Part shown: positions 42,631 to 54,174 of the stretch, piece after piece
Numbering within the stretch: the stretch's first letter is position 1
Layout: each line of letters starts with the position of its first letter
Source: Forsythia viridissima
Lineage: Eukaryota; Streptophyta; Magnoliopsida; Lamiales; Oleaceae
NCBI GenBank assembly: GCA_030279155.1
Contig: CM059040.1
Span: 25,670,567-25,734,566 of the forward strand
Length of the DNA: 64,000 nucleotides
Reading direction: 5' to 3'
The notes under the pieces: generated by a model
Databases searched by the model: none
What the model was told of the DNA's origin: nothing
Seen by the model: the letters and a program-made list of their open reading frames with translations, nothing else
Position numbers and translations under genes: made by a program

Positions 42631-45455
42631 TAAGTAGGTAGAAGTAAATCTCTCAAATGAGTAGATGAACACCTAAATCCCGTCGATTGATACAACTCTA
42701 AATCTCTCGGTTGAGTGGGTGGATCGAAATCTCTCAAATGAGTGGGTGGATCTTGAAACCATGAATTGATGATAGTGATGTAATAGCAATGTAAATCTCG
42801 AGATTGATTATGTTTTCTGTAAATCTACCAAATGAATGGGTGGACATCAAAACCTTTAATTTGGATTACATATATCATACGGAGTGGTTGAAACTGAAAA
42901 CGATACTATCATAAAAGCTTTATATCTCCTATGCGTAGGTGAATCCCAAACTGTGTATTCGTAGAAGCGTAAATCCCTCCACTAAGTATGGGGAATGAAT
43001 TCTCAAATGATTGGACATCCCTCAAAACGATGATTTGATAGAGGTGTAAATACCTCAGCCAATTAAGTGGATGTAAATCGAACAAATGAGTTTGTGGACC
43101 CCGAAACATTTAATTTAAAGAGGCCTAAATATCTCAATTGAGTGGGTGAAAACATTGAAATGATGAAGGCTTAAATATCTCAAATGCGTAGTTGAAACTA
43201 AAAATCATGTATTGGTGGAGGCTTAATAACCCCTCGATAATGTAGGGGGTGTAGATCTCGCAATCAAAACGATGAATTGATATAGATGTATATCTCCCTA
43301 CTTTGTATGTCGATGTAAATAAACCAAGTGAGTAGGTGAACCTCAAAACCAAGAATTGATGGACGAGTAAACCTCTCTAACGTGTAGGTAGATTTGAAAC
43401 TCTCAAACGAGAGAACGGACCGAATGTCCACGGATTGGTTTCTAAGTCTCTCGATTGAGTAGGTGGATCGAAATCTCTCGAATTAGCGGTTAGATCTAAA
43501 ACCCATGAATTGATAGTGGTGTTATTCACTCAACACCGGTGTAATTCTCCCGATTCTTCATGTTGAAGGTAAAACCAACAAATGAGTAAGTGGATCTGAA
43601 AATATTTAATTTGTGGGTGTAAATTAAACAAATGAGTAGGTGGACCTCAAAACCATTAAGTAAAGAGGACTAAATATCTCAAATAAGTTGGTGAACCTAA
43701 AAACAATAAAATGATGAAGGCTTAAATATGTCAAATGCGTTGGCGAAACTCGAGATCATACATTCGTATTGGCTTAAAAATCGTTCGACAAATTAGGGAG
43801 TTGTTAATCTCTCAAATGTAATGGTAGAGCTCAAAACCAAGAATTGATATAGAAGTATATCTCCCAAATAATGTATGTGGATGTAAATCAATCAAATGAG
43901 TTTGCGCACGTCGAAACCCAGAATTGATAGATGCTAACTAATCACTCTTCTGAGTAAGTGGATGTAAATCTATCAAACGAGTAGATGAACCTAAATCCCG
44001 TCGATTGATAAAACTCTAAATCTCTCAGTTGGGTAGGTGGACCGAAATCTCCCAAATGAGTGGGTGGATCTCGAAACCATGAATTGATGTGTCGAGATTG
44101 ATCATGTTTTATGTAAATCTACCAAATGAGTGGGTGGACATCAAAACCTTTAATTTGGATTACATTTATCATATGCAGTGGTTGAAACTGTAAACGATAA
44201 AATGATAAAGGCTTTATATCTCCAGTGCGTAGTTGAATCTCAAACTGTGTATTCGTAGAAGCGTAAATCCCTACACTAAGTATGGGAAAGTAAATCTCAA
44301 ATGATTGGGCGTACCTCAAAGTGAAGATTTGATAGAGGTGTAAATACCTTGGCTAATTATGTGGATGTAAATCGAAAAAATGAGTTGGTGGACCCCGAAA
44401 CCTTTAATTTAAAGAGGCCTAAATATATCAGGTGAGTGGGTAAAAACATTGCAATGATGAAGGCATAAATATCTCAAATGCGTAGTTGAAACTAAAAATC
44501 ATGTATTGGTGGAGGCTTAATAACCCCTGGATAAAGGAGGGGGTGTAAATCTCGCAATCAAAACCATGAATTGATATAGATGTATATCTCTCTGCTTTGT
44601 ATGTCGATGTAAATAGTCGACGTTAGTAGGTGACCCTCAAAACCAAGAATTGATGGGTGAGTAAACGTCTCTAACGTGTAGGTAGATGTGAATCTCTCAA
44701 ATGAGAGAACGGACCGAAAATCCATGGATTGGTTTCTAAGTCTCTCGATTGAGTAGGTGGATCGAAATCTCTCGAATTAGTGGTCAGATCTAAAACCATG
44801 AATTGATAGTGGTGTCATTCACTCAACACCAGGGTAATTCTCCCGATTCTTCATGTTGAAGGTAAAACCAACAAATGAGTAAGTGGGTCTAAAAATATTT
44901 AATTTGTAGAGGCATAAATATCTCAAAAGCAGTGGGTGGAACATAAAAGGTAAAATAATAAAGGCATAAATTTTTCAAATGCGTAGGTGAAACACAAACC
45001 ATATATTCGTAGAGGCGTAAATCGCTCGACTAAGTAGGGGGAAGTAAATCTCTCAAATGAGTGGCTGTATCCCAAAACCATTATTTGCTGCAGCTGTAAT
45101 TCCCTCGACTAAGTTTGTGCGTGTAAATGGAACAAATGAGTAGGTGGACCTCAAAACCTTTAATTAAAGAGGCCTATGTATCTCAAATAAGTTGGTGAAC
45201 CTAAAAACAATAAAATGATGAAAGCTTAAATATGTCAATTGCGTTGGCGGAACTCGAGATCATATATTCGTATTGGCTTAAAAATCCTTCGACAAAGTAG
45301 GGGGGTTGTAAATCACTCAAATGAAAACAGTGAATCTCAAAACTATGAATTTATTTAGATGTATATATCTCCCAAATAATGTATGTAGATGTAAATTAAT
45401 CAAATGAGTTTCATTTCAAAACCCATAATTGATAGATAATCACTAACCACTCTAC
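42631..45455. repeat. Satellite unit 17, 2825 bp (independent A-half deletion)
   Basis: Half A is 1320 bp (42631-43950) and half B is 1505 bp. Half A lacks 212 bp relative to the 1532-bp form. The join is ATTTGT/GGGTGTAAATT near 43613, so about 50 bp more is retained than in the 261-bp deletion class. Confidence 0.88.
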
Positions 45456-46959
45456 TAAGTAGGTGGAAGTAAATCTCTCAAATGAGTAGATGAACCTAAA
45501 TCCCGTCGATTGATAAAACTCTAAATCTCTCAGTTGGGTGGGTGGATCGAAATCTCCCAAATGAGTGGGTGGATCTCGAAAACATGAATTGATGTGTCGA
45601 GATTGATCATGTTTTATGTAAATCTACCAAATGAGTGGGTGGACATCAAAACCTTTAATTTGGATTATATATATCATATGGAGTGGTTGAAACTGTAAAC
45701 GATAAAATGATAAAGGCTTTATATCTCCAATGCGTAGTTGAATCTCAAACTGTGTATTCGTAGAAGCGTAAATCCCTCCATTAAGTATGGTAAAGTAAAT
45801 CTCAAATGATTGGGCGTACCTCAAAGTGAAGATTTGATAGAGGTGTAAATACCTTGGCTAATTATGTGGATGTAAATCGAAAAAATGAGTTGGTGGACCC
45901 CGAAACCTTTAATTTAAAGAGGCCTAAATATATCAGGTGAGTAGGTAAAAACATTGCAATGATGAAGGCATAAATATGTCAAATGCGTAGTTGAAACTAA
46001 AAATCATGTATTGGTGGAGGCTTAATAACCCCTGGATAAAGGAGGGGGTGTAAATCTCGCAATCAAAACCATGAATTGATATAGATGTATATCTCTCTGC
46101 TTTGTATGTCGGTGTAAATAATCGACGTGAGTAGGTGAACCTCAAAACCAAGAATTGATGGGCGAGTAAACGTCTCTAATGTGTAGGTAGATGTGAATCT
46201 CTGAAATGAGAGAACGGACCGAAAATCCATGGATTGGTTTCTAAGTCTCTCGATTGAGTAGGTGGATGGAAATCTCTCGAATTAGTGGTCAGATCTAAAA
46301 CCATGAATTGATAGTGGTGTCATTCACTCAACACCGGGGTAATTCTCCCGATTCTTCATGTTGAAGGTAAAACCAACAAATGAGTAAGTGGGTCTGAAAA
46401 TATTTAATTTGTAGAGGCATAAATATCTCAAAAGCAGTGGGTGGAACATAAAAGGTAAAATAATAAAGGCATAAATTTTTCAAATGCGTAGGTGAAACAC
46501 AAACCATATATTCGTAGAGGTGTAAATCGCTCGACTAAGTAGGGGGGAAGTAAATCTCTCAAATGAGTGGCTGTATCCCAAAACCATTATTTGCTGCAGC
46601 TGTAATTCCCTAGACTAAGTTTGTGCGTGTAAATGGAACAAATGATTAAGTGGACCTCAAAACCTTTAATTAAAGAGGCCTATGTATCTCAAATAAGTTG
46701 GTGAACCTAAAAACAATAAAATGATGAAAGCTTAAATATGTCAATTACGTTGGCGGAACTCGAGATCATATATTCGTATTGGCTTAAAAATCCTTCGACA
46801 AAGTAGGGGGGTTGTAAATCACTCAAATGAAAACAGTGAATCTCAAAACTATGAATTTATTTAGATATATATCTCCCAAATAATGTATGTAGATGTAAAT
46901 TAATCAAATGAGTTTCACTTCAAAACCCATAATTGATAGATAATTACTAACCACTCTAC
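45456..46959. repeat. Satellite unit 18, B half only (1504 bp)
   Basis: The first ~35 bp are of A type and the sequence then becomes B type (GATGAACCTAAATC) around 45484-45496. The total length equals one B half. The array therefore reads B-B here. Confidence 0.88.
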
Positions 46960-49900
46960 TAAGTAGGTGGAAGTAAATCTCTCAAATGAGTAGATGAACA
47001 CCTAAATCCCGTCGATTGATACAACTCTAAATCTCTCAGTTGAGTGGGTGGATCGAAATCTCTCAAATGAGTGGGTGGATCTCGAAACCACGAATTGATG
47101 ATAGTGGTGTGATAGCATTGTAAATCTTGAGATTGATTATGTTTTCTGTAAATCTACCAAATGAATGGGTGGACATCAAACCCTTTAATTTGGATTACAT
47201 ATATCATACGGAGTGGTTGAAACTGAAAACGATACTTTGATAAAAGCTTTATATCTCCTATGCGTAGGTGAATCCCAAACTGTGTATTCGTAGAAGCGTA
47301 AATCCCTCCACTAAGTATGGGGAATGAATTCTCAAATGATTGGACATACCTCAAAACGATGATTTGATAGAGGTGAAAATACCTCAGCCAATTAAGTGGA
47401 TGTAAATCGAACAAATGAGTTTGTGGACCCCGAAACATTTAATTTAAAGAGGCCTAAATATCTCAATTGAGTGGGTGAAAACATTGAAATGATGAAAGCT
47501 TAAATATCTCAAATGCGTAGTTGAAACTAAAAATCATGTATTGGTGGAGGCTTAATAACCACTCGATAATGTAGGGGGTGTAAATCTCGCAATCAAAACT
47601 ATGAATTGATATAGATGTATATCTCCCTACTTTGTATGTCGATGTAAATAAACCAAGTGAGTAGGAGAACCTCAAAACCAAGAATTGATGGACCAGTAAA
47701 CCTCTCTAACGTGTAGGTAGATTTGAAACTCTCAAATGAGAGAACGGACCGAATATCCACGGATTGGTTTCTAAGTCTCTCGATTGAGTAGGTGGATCGA
47801 AATCTCTCGAATTAGCGGTTAGATCTAAAACCCATGAATTGATAGTGGTGTTATTCACTCAACACCGGTGTAATTCTCCCGATTCTTCATGTTGAAGGTA
47901 AAACCAACAAATGAGTAAGTGGATCTGAAAATATTTAATTTGTAGAGGCGTAAATATCTCAAAAGCAGTGGGTGGAACCTAAAAGGTAAAATAATAAAGG
48001 CATAAATTTCTCAAATGCGTAGGTGAAACTCATACCATGTATTCGTAGAAGCGTAAATCGCTCGACTAAGTAGGGGGAAGTAAATCTCTCAAATGAGTGG
48101 TTGTACCCCCAAAACCATTATTTACAGGAGCTGTATTTCCCTCGACCAAGCATGTGGGTGTAAATTAAACAAATGAGTAGGTGGACCTCAAAACCATTAA
48201 GTAAAGAGGACTAAATATCTCAAATAAGTTGGTGAACCTAAAAACAATAAAATGATGAAGGCTTAAATATGTCAAATGCGTTGGCGGAACTCGAGATCAT
48301 ACATTCGTATTGGCTTAAAAATCCTTCGACAAATTAGGGAGTTGTTAATCTCTCAAATGTAATGGTAGAGCTCAAAACCAAGAATTGATATAGAAGTATA
48401 TCTCCCAAATAATGTATGTGGATGTAAATCAATCAAATGAGTTCGCGCACGTCAAAACCCAGAATTGATAGATGCTAACTGACCACTCTTCTGAGTAGGT
48501 GGATGTAAATCTATCAAACGAGTAGATGAACCTAAATCCCGTCGATTGATAAAACTCTAAATCTCTCAGTTGGGTGGGTGGATCGAAATCTCCCAAATGA
48601 GTAGGTGGATCTCGAAACCATGAATTGATGTGTCGAGATTGATCATGTTTTCTGTAAATCTACCAAATGAGTGGGTGGACATCAAAACCTTTAATCTGGA
48701 TTACATATATCATATGGAGTGGTTGAAACTGTAAACAATAAAATGATAAAGGCTTTACATCTCCAATGCGTAGTTGAATCTCAAACTGTGTATTCGTAGA
48801 AGCGTGAATCCCTCCACTAAGTATGGGAAAGTAAATCTCAAATGATTGGGCGTACCTCAAAGTGAAGATTTGATAGAGGTGTAAATACCTTGGCTAATTA
48901 TGTGGATGTAAATCGAAAAAATGAGTTGGTGGACCCCGAAACCTTTAATTTAAAGAGGCCTAAATATATCAGGTGAGTGGGTAAAAACATTGCAATGATG
49001 AAGGCATAAATATCTCAAATGCGTAGTTGAAACTAAAAATCATGTATTGGTGGAGGCTTAATAACCCCTGGATGAAGGAGGGGGTGTAAATCTCGCAATC
49101 AAAACCATGAATTGATATAGATGTATATCTCTCTGCTTTGTATGTCGATGTAAATAATCGACGTGAGTAGGTGAACCTCAAAACCAAGAATTGATGGGCG
49201 AGTAAACGTCTCTAACGTGTAGTTAGATGTGAATCTCTCAAATGAGAGAACGGACCGAAAATCCATGGATTGGTTTCTAAGTCTCTCGATTGAGTAGGTG
49301 GATCGAAATCTCTCGAATTAGTGGTCAGATCTAAAACCATGAATTGATAGTGGTGTCATTCACTCAACACCGAGGTAATTCTCCCGATTCTTCATGCTGA
49401 AGGTTAAACCAACAAATGAGTAAGTGGGTCTGAAAATATTTAATTTGTAAGAGGCATAAATATCTCAAAAGCAGTGGGTGGAACATAAAAGGTAAAATAA
49501 TAAAGGCATAAATTTTTCAAATGCGTAGGTGAAACACAAACCATATATTCGTAGAGGCGTAAATCGCTCGACTAAGTAGGGGGGAAGTAAATCTCTCAAA
49601 TGAGTGGCTGTATCCCAAAACCATTATTTGCTGCAGCTGTAATTCCCTCGACTAAGTTTGTGCGTGTAAATGGAACAAATGAGTAGGTGGACCTCAAAAC
49701 CTTTAATTAAAGAGGCCTATGTATCTCAAATAAGTTGGTGAACCTAAAAACAGTAAAATGATGAAAGCTTAAATATGTCAATTGCATTAGCGGAACTCGA
49801 GATCATATATTCGTATTGGCTTAAAAATCCTTCGACAAAGTGGGGGGTTGTAAATCACTCAAATGAAAACAGTGAAACTCAAAACTATGAATTTATTTAA

Positions 49901-49995
49901 ATGTATATCTCCCAAATAATGTATGTAGATGTAAATTAATCAAATGAGTTTCACTTCGAAACCCATAATTGATAGATAATTACTAACCACTCTAC
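46960..49995. repeat. Satellite unit 19, full-length 3036 bp
   Basis: Half A is 46960-48491 (1532 bp) and half B is 48492-49995 (1504 bp). Half A carries both the 28-bp and the 261-bp segments, so the two halves have nearly equal length and parallel internal order. I take this as closest to the ancestral dimer. Confidence 0.92.
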
Positions 49996-51997
49996 TAAGT
50001 AGGTGGAAGTAAATCTCTCAAATAAGTAGATGAACACCTAAATCCCGTCGATTGATACAACTTTAAATCTCTCAGTTGAGTGGGTGGATCGAAATCTCTC
50101 AAATGAGTGGGTGGATCTCGAAACCATGAACTGATGATAGTGGTGTAATAGCAATGTAAATCTCGAGATTGATTATGTTTTCTGTAAATCTACCAAATGA
50201 ATGGGTGGACATCAAAACCTTTAATTTGGATTACATATATCATACGGAGTGGTTGAAACTGAAAACGATACTATGATAAAAGCTTTGTATCTCCTATGCG
50301 TAGGTGAATCTCAAAATGTGTATTCGTAGAAGCGTAAATCCTTCCACTAAGTATGGGGAATGAATTCTCAAATGATTGGACATACCTCAAAACGATGATT
50401 TGATAGAGGTGTAAATACCTAAGCCAATTAAGTGGATGTAAATCGAACAAATGAGTTTGTGGACCCCGAAACATTTAATTTAAAGAGGCCTAAATATCTC
50501 AATTGAGTGGGTGAAAACATTGAAATGATGAAGGCTTAAATATCTCAAATGCGTAGTTGAAACTAAAAATCATGTATTGGTGGAGGCTTAATAACCCCTC
50601 GATAATGTAGGGGGTGTAAATCTCGCAATCAAAACTATGAATTGATATAGATGTATATCTCCCTACTTTGTATGTCGATGTAAATAAACCAAGTGAGTAG
50701 GTGAACCTCAAAACCAAGAATTGATGGTCCAGTAAACCTCTCTAACGTGTAGGTAGATTTGAAACTCTCAAATGAGAGAACGGACCGAATATCCATGGAT
50801 TGGTTTCTAAGTCTCTCGATTGAGTAGGTGGATCGAAATCTCTCGAATTAGCGGTTAGATCTAAAACCCATGAATTGATAGTGGTGTTATTCACTCAACA
50901 CCGGTGTAATTCTCCTGATTCTTCATGTTGAAGGTAAAACCAACAAATGAGTAAGTGGATCTGAAAATATTTAATTTGTAGAGGCGTAAATATCTCAAAA
51001 GCAGTGGGTGGAACTTAAAAGGTAAAATAATAAAGGCATAAATTTCTCAAATGCGTAGGTGAAACTCATACCATGTATTCGTAGAAGCGTAAATCGCTCG
51101 ACTAAGTAGGGGGAAGTAAATCTCTCAAATGAGTGGTTGTACCCCCAAAACCATTATTTGCAGGAGCTGTATTTCCCTCGACCAAGTATGTGGGTGTAAA
51201 TTAAACAAATGAGTAGGTGGACCTCAAAACTATTAAGTAAAGAGGGCTAAATATCTCAAATAAGTTGGTGAACCTAAAAACAATAAAATGATGAAGGCTT
51301 AGATATGTCAAATGCGTTTGCGGAACTCGAGATCATACATTCGTATTGGCTTAAAAATCCTTCGACAAATTGGGGAGTTGTTAATCTCTCAAATGTAATG
51401 GTAGAGCTCAAAACCAAGAATTGATATAGAAGTATATCTCCCAAATAATGTATGTGGATGTAAATCAATCAAATGAGTTCGCGCACGTCAAAACCCAGAA
51501 CTGATAGATGCTAACTAACCACTCTTCTGAGTAGGTGGATGTAAATCTATCAAACGAGTAGATGAACCTAAATCCCGTCGATTGATGAAACTCTAAATCT
51601 CTCAGTTGGGTGGGTGGATCGAAATCTCCCAAATAAGTGGGTGGATCTCGAAACCATGAATTGATGTGTCGAGATTGATCATGTTTTCTGTAAATCTACC
51701 AAATGAGTGGGTGGACGTCAAAACCTTTAATCTGGATTACATATATCATATGGAGTGGTTGAAACTGTAAACGATAAAATGATAAAGGCTTTATATCCCC
51801 AATGCGTAGTTGAATCTCAAACTGTGTATTCGTAGAAGCGTAAATCCCTCCACTAAGTATGGGAAAGTAAATCTCAAATGATTGGACGTACCTCAAAGTG
51901 GAGATTCGATAAAGGTCTAAATACCTTGGCTAATTATGTGGATGTAAATCGAAAAAATGAGTTGGTGGACCCCGAAACCTTTAATTTAAAGAGGCCT
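49996..51997. repeat. Satellite unit 20, interrupted by plastid DNA
   Basis: The A half is complete and of the long type. The B half breaks off at GAGGCCT (51991-51997), where plastid 16S sequence begins. Confidence 0.92.
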
Positions 51998-52634
51998 CCT
52001 AGCTTTCGTCTCTCAGTGTCAGTGTCGGCCCAGCAGAGTGCTTTCGTCGTTGGTGTTGTTTCCGATCTCTACGCATTTCACCGCTCCACCGGAAATTCCC
52101 TCTGCCCCTACCGTACTCCAGCTTGGTAGTTTCCACCGCCTGTCCAGGGTTGAGCCCTGGGATTTGACGGCGGACTTAAAAAGCCACCTACAGATGCTTT
52201 ACGCCCAATCATTCTGGATAACGCTTGCATCCTCTGTCTTACCGCAGCTGCTGGCACAGAGTTAGCCGATGCTTATTCCCCAGATACCGTCATTGCTTCT
52301 TCTCCGGGAAAAGAAGTTCACGACCCGTGGCCTTCTACCTCCACGCGGCATTGCTCCGTCAGGCTTTCGCCCATTGCGGAAAATTCCCCACTGCTGCCTC
52401 CCGTAGGAGTCTAGGCCGTGTCTCAGTCCCAGTGTAGCTGATCATCCTCTCGGACCAGCTACTGATCATTGCCTTGGTAAGCTATTGCCTCACCAACTAG
52501 CTAATCAGACGCAAGCCCCTCCTCGGGCAGATTCCCCCTTTTGCTCCTCAGCCTACGGGGTATTAGCAGTCGTTTCCAGCTGTTGTTCCCCTCCCAAGGG
52601 CAGGTTCTTACGCGTTACTCACCCGTCTGCCACT
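51998..52634 (-). pseudogene. rrn16: Plastid 16S rRNA fragment
   Basis: The reverse complement matches plastid 16S rRNA from the GGACGGGTGAGTAACGCG region near the 5' end to the GAGAGACGAAAGCTAGG region near the middle. It passes through recognisable landmarks: ACTCCTACGGGAGGCAGCAG and the 530-loop region (GCCAGCAG). It is about 640 nt of a ~1490-nt gene, with both ends missing. It differs from the usual plastid sequence mainly by C-to-T and G-to-A changes, such as GCAGCTGCG at the 530 loop where GCCGCGG is expected, plus a lost G near 52330. It is not a functional rRNA gene. Open frames over this stretch on the plus strand are not genes. Confidence 0.96.
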
Positions 52635-53419
52635 AAATAACGAGCTAATGAATCCCCTTCTTTTTGCCATTGAACCTCCCAATCAAATTCGTCGTAACAC
52701 TCATAATGATCCACTTTACGAAGGTCCCATTGTATTCCGGAAGCTCGTAGAATTGGTCCTGATAAACCCCAATTTAGTGCTTCTTCTCCTCCAATAATGC
52801 CTACGCCCTCAACTCGTTCTAAAAAAATAGGATTCCGTGTAATAAGCTTTTGATATTCAGCAACCCCTGTTAAAAAATAATCGCAAAAATCCAAACATTT
52901 ATCTATCCATCCATGAGGTAGATCAGCAGCTATTCCTCCGATACGAAAATAATTATGCATCATTCGCATACCGGTGGCAGCTTCGAATAGGTCATATATC
53001 AATTCTCGTTCTCGAAAAATATAGAAGAAAGGGGTCTGTGCCCCAATATCTGCCATAAAAGGGCCAAGCCATAACAAATGGGAAGCTATACGACTTAACT
53101 CCAACATAATGGCTCTGATATAGCTAGCCCTTTTAGGTACTTGAATATTGCCTAGTTGTTCGGGTCCATTTACGGTTATTGCTTCTGTGAACATAGTAGC
53201 TAAATAATCCCAACGTGTTACATAAGGCAAATATTGTATAATTGTTCGGTTTTCCGCAATTTTCTCCATTCCTCTGTGTAAATAACCCAATATTGGTTCA
53301 CAGTCAATAACATCTTCACCGTCGAGAGTAACGATAAGTCGAAGAACACCGTGCATTGATGGGTGGTGAGGACCCATATTGACTATCATGAGGTCTTTTC
53401 TTGTAGTTGGTGCAATCAT
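52632..53419 (-). pseudogene. ndhH: NAD(P)H-quinone oxidoreductase subunit H, 3'-truncated
   Basis: In the plastid this gene encodes subunit H of the thylakoid NDH complex, which works in cyclic electron flow. About 262 codons of the usual ~393 remain, from the ATG at 53417-53419 (protein begins MIAPTTRKDLMIVNMGPHHP). Family signatures include GPHHPSMHGV near residue 17, GYLHRGMEKIAE near 45 and EFDWEVQWQKEGDSLARYL near the break. The last native codons run into rrn16 at 52632-52634, where ACT fits both sequences. The retained part has no stop or frameshift. It lies 97 bp from rps15, as in plastomes. With the C-terminal third missing and no nuclear promoter or transit peptide, it is a dead plastid copy. 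Confidence 0.96.
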
Positions 53420-53516
53420 AAGTTTTTTACCGAGTCATTCTTCCATGAATTGCTGAAAGTAAAAAGAAGTTCATCAAAATTGAAACGAATAAGTTCAAAT
53501 GATATCACTCTTCAAA
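53420..53516. other. Plastid ndhH-rps15 spacer
   Basis: This 97-bp AT-rich spacer, transferred with the flanking genes, contains no separate gene. Confidence 0.85.
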
Positions 53517-53790
53517 TTAACGAGTTTTTGTCTCTCGAATATCCAACTGACCAATTAATTCTTTATAACGTACTCTATTTTTTTTTTGACAAATAAGCCA
53601 GTAGTCGTTGACGTTTTCCCAAAATTTTCCGCAAACCTCTCTGAGATGAATAGTCTTTTTTGTGCAATTCCAAATGTGAAGTAAGTCTCCTTATCTTAGT
53701 GGTGAAACTGAATACTTGAAATTCAACAGACCCTCTGTTTTCTTCGTTTTCTTTTTGAGAAATAACCGAAATGAATGAATTTCTTACCAT
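53517..53790 (-). pseudogene. rps15: Plastid ribosomal protein S15, frameshifted
   Basis: The plastid small-subunit protein S15 starts at the ATG at 53788-53790 (MVRNSFISVISQKENEENRG). It shows the conserved core SHLELHKKDYSSQRGLRKIL and then KRQRLLAYLSKK. An A run of ten (T run 53577-53586 on the plus strand) is one longer than needed to read SKKNRVRYKEL, so translation stops after 71 codons. The remaining C-terminus (RVRYKELINQLDIRETKTR) is readable in the next frame to the native TAA at 53517-53519. The full length would be the usual ~90 residues. The shift occurs in a homopolymer, so a sequencing error is possible. Confidence 0.95.
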
Positions 53791-54174
53791 AAAAAAATTT
53801 CCCCTCTCCCTTTTTACAGATATGGATTTTACCGATCAGTAATAATAATGTCATTCATTTGAATGTGGTATATACAATAATTTAATCCAAATTTCTTTAT
53901 GAATTCCTAATTTTTTCAATTCAAATGAATCAATCCAATTTTCAATTGGATTTAGATAGGGATAGAAAAGGATTGGCACATTTTCGTATTCACAAAAGCG
54001 AAGAATTTAGACCTAAAATGAAGAAGGTTCTGTTGATTCATTTCTTGATCGAATTGATACATTATTCATTTAGTATTGGATATTCGAATGAAATGTAAGA
54101 CAAGACGTGTGATGTGTATATTTGTTTGCTTTCATATATCCTATATAGTAAAGGATATATAGGAAAATGTACTA
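53791..54174. other. Plastid rps15-ycf1 spacer
   Basis: This 384-bp AT-rich intergenic stretch is collinear with the plastome. It includes a short hairpin-like ATATATCC...GGATATAT near 54136-54160, possibly the 3' end signal of ycf1. No gene is visible. Confidence 0.8.

Larger units (their letters stand above)
1..51997. repeat. Satellite array, left block (about 20 higher-order units)
   Basis: The block consists of head-to-tail copies of one sequence. A fixed landmark (TAAGTAGGTGGAAGTAAATC, used as unit start) recurs at 1, 2750, 5500, 8250, 11000, 13750, 16500, 19250, 22000, 24748, 27525, 30301, 33052, 35830, 38608, 42631, 45456, 46960 and 49996. Each unit is a dimer: half A starts at the landmark, and half B starts at a related TGAGTAGGTGGATGTAAATC (1243 in the first unit). 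No gene, tRNA or transposon is visible inside. The sequence family is not one I recognise. The block ends abruptly at plastid DNA. Confidence 0.97.

Noticed and set aside
1..51997. CRISPR-like array or CENP-B box
   Set aside because: Repeats are long, contiguous and without unique spacers, in a plant context. I did not find a match to the CENP-B box pattern (TTCGnnnnAnnCGGG).
51352..51997. 646-bp flanks as a classical target-site duplication of the plastid insert
   Set aside because: They are far too long and they differ at many positions. Tandem-unit phase explains the similarity.
51878..52437. Plus-strand ORFs over the satellite-16S junction
   Set aside because: They are antisense to the rRNA fragment and run across a junction. 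No protein family is recognisable.
53363..53596. Plus-strand ORF antisense to ndhH and rps15
   Set aside because: It is a shadow of the minus-strand plastid genes.
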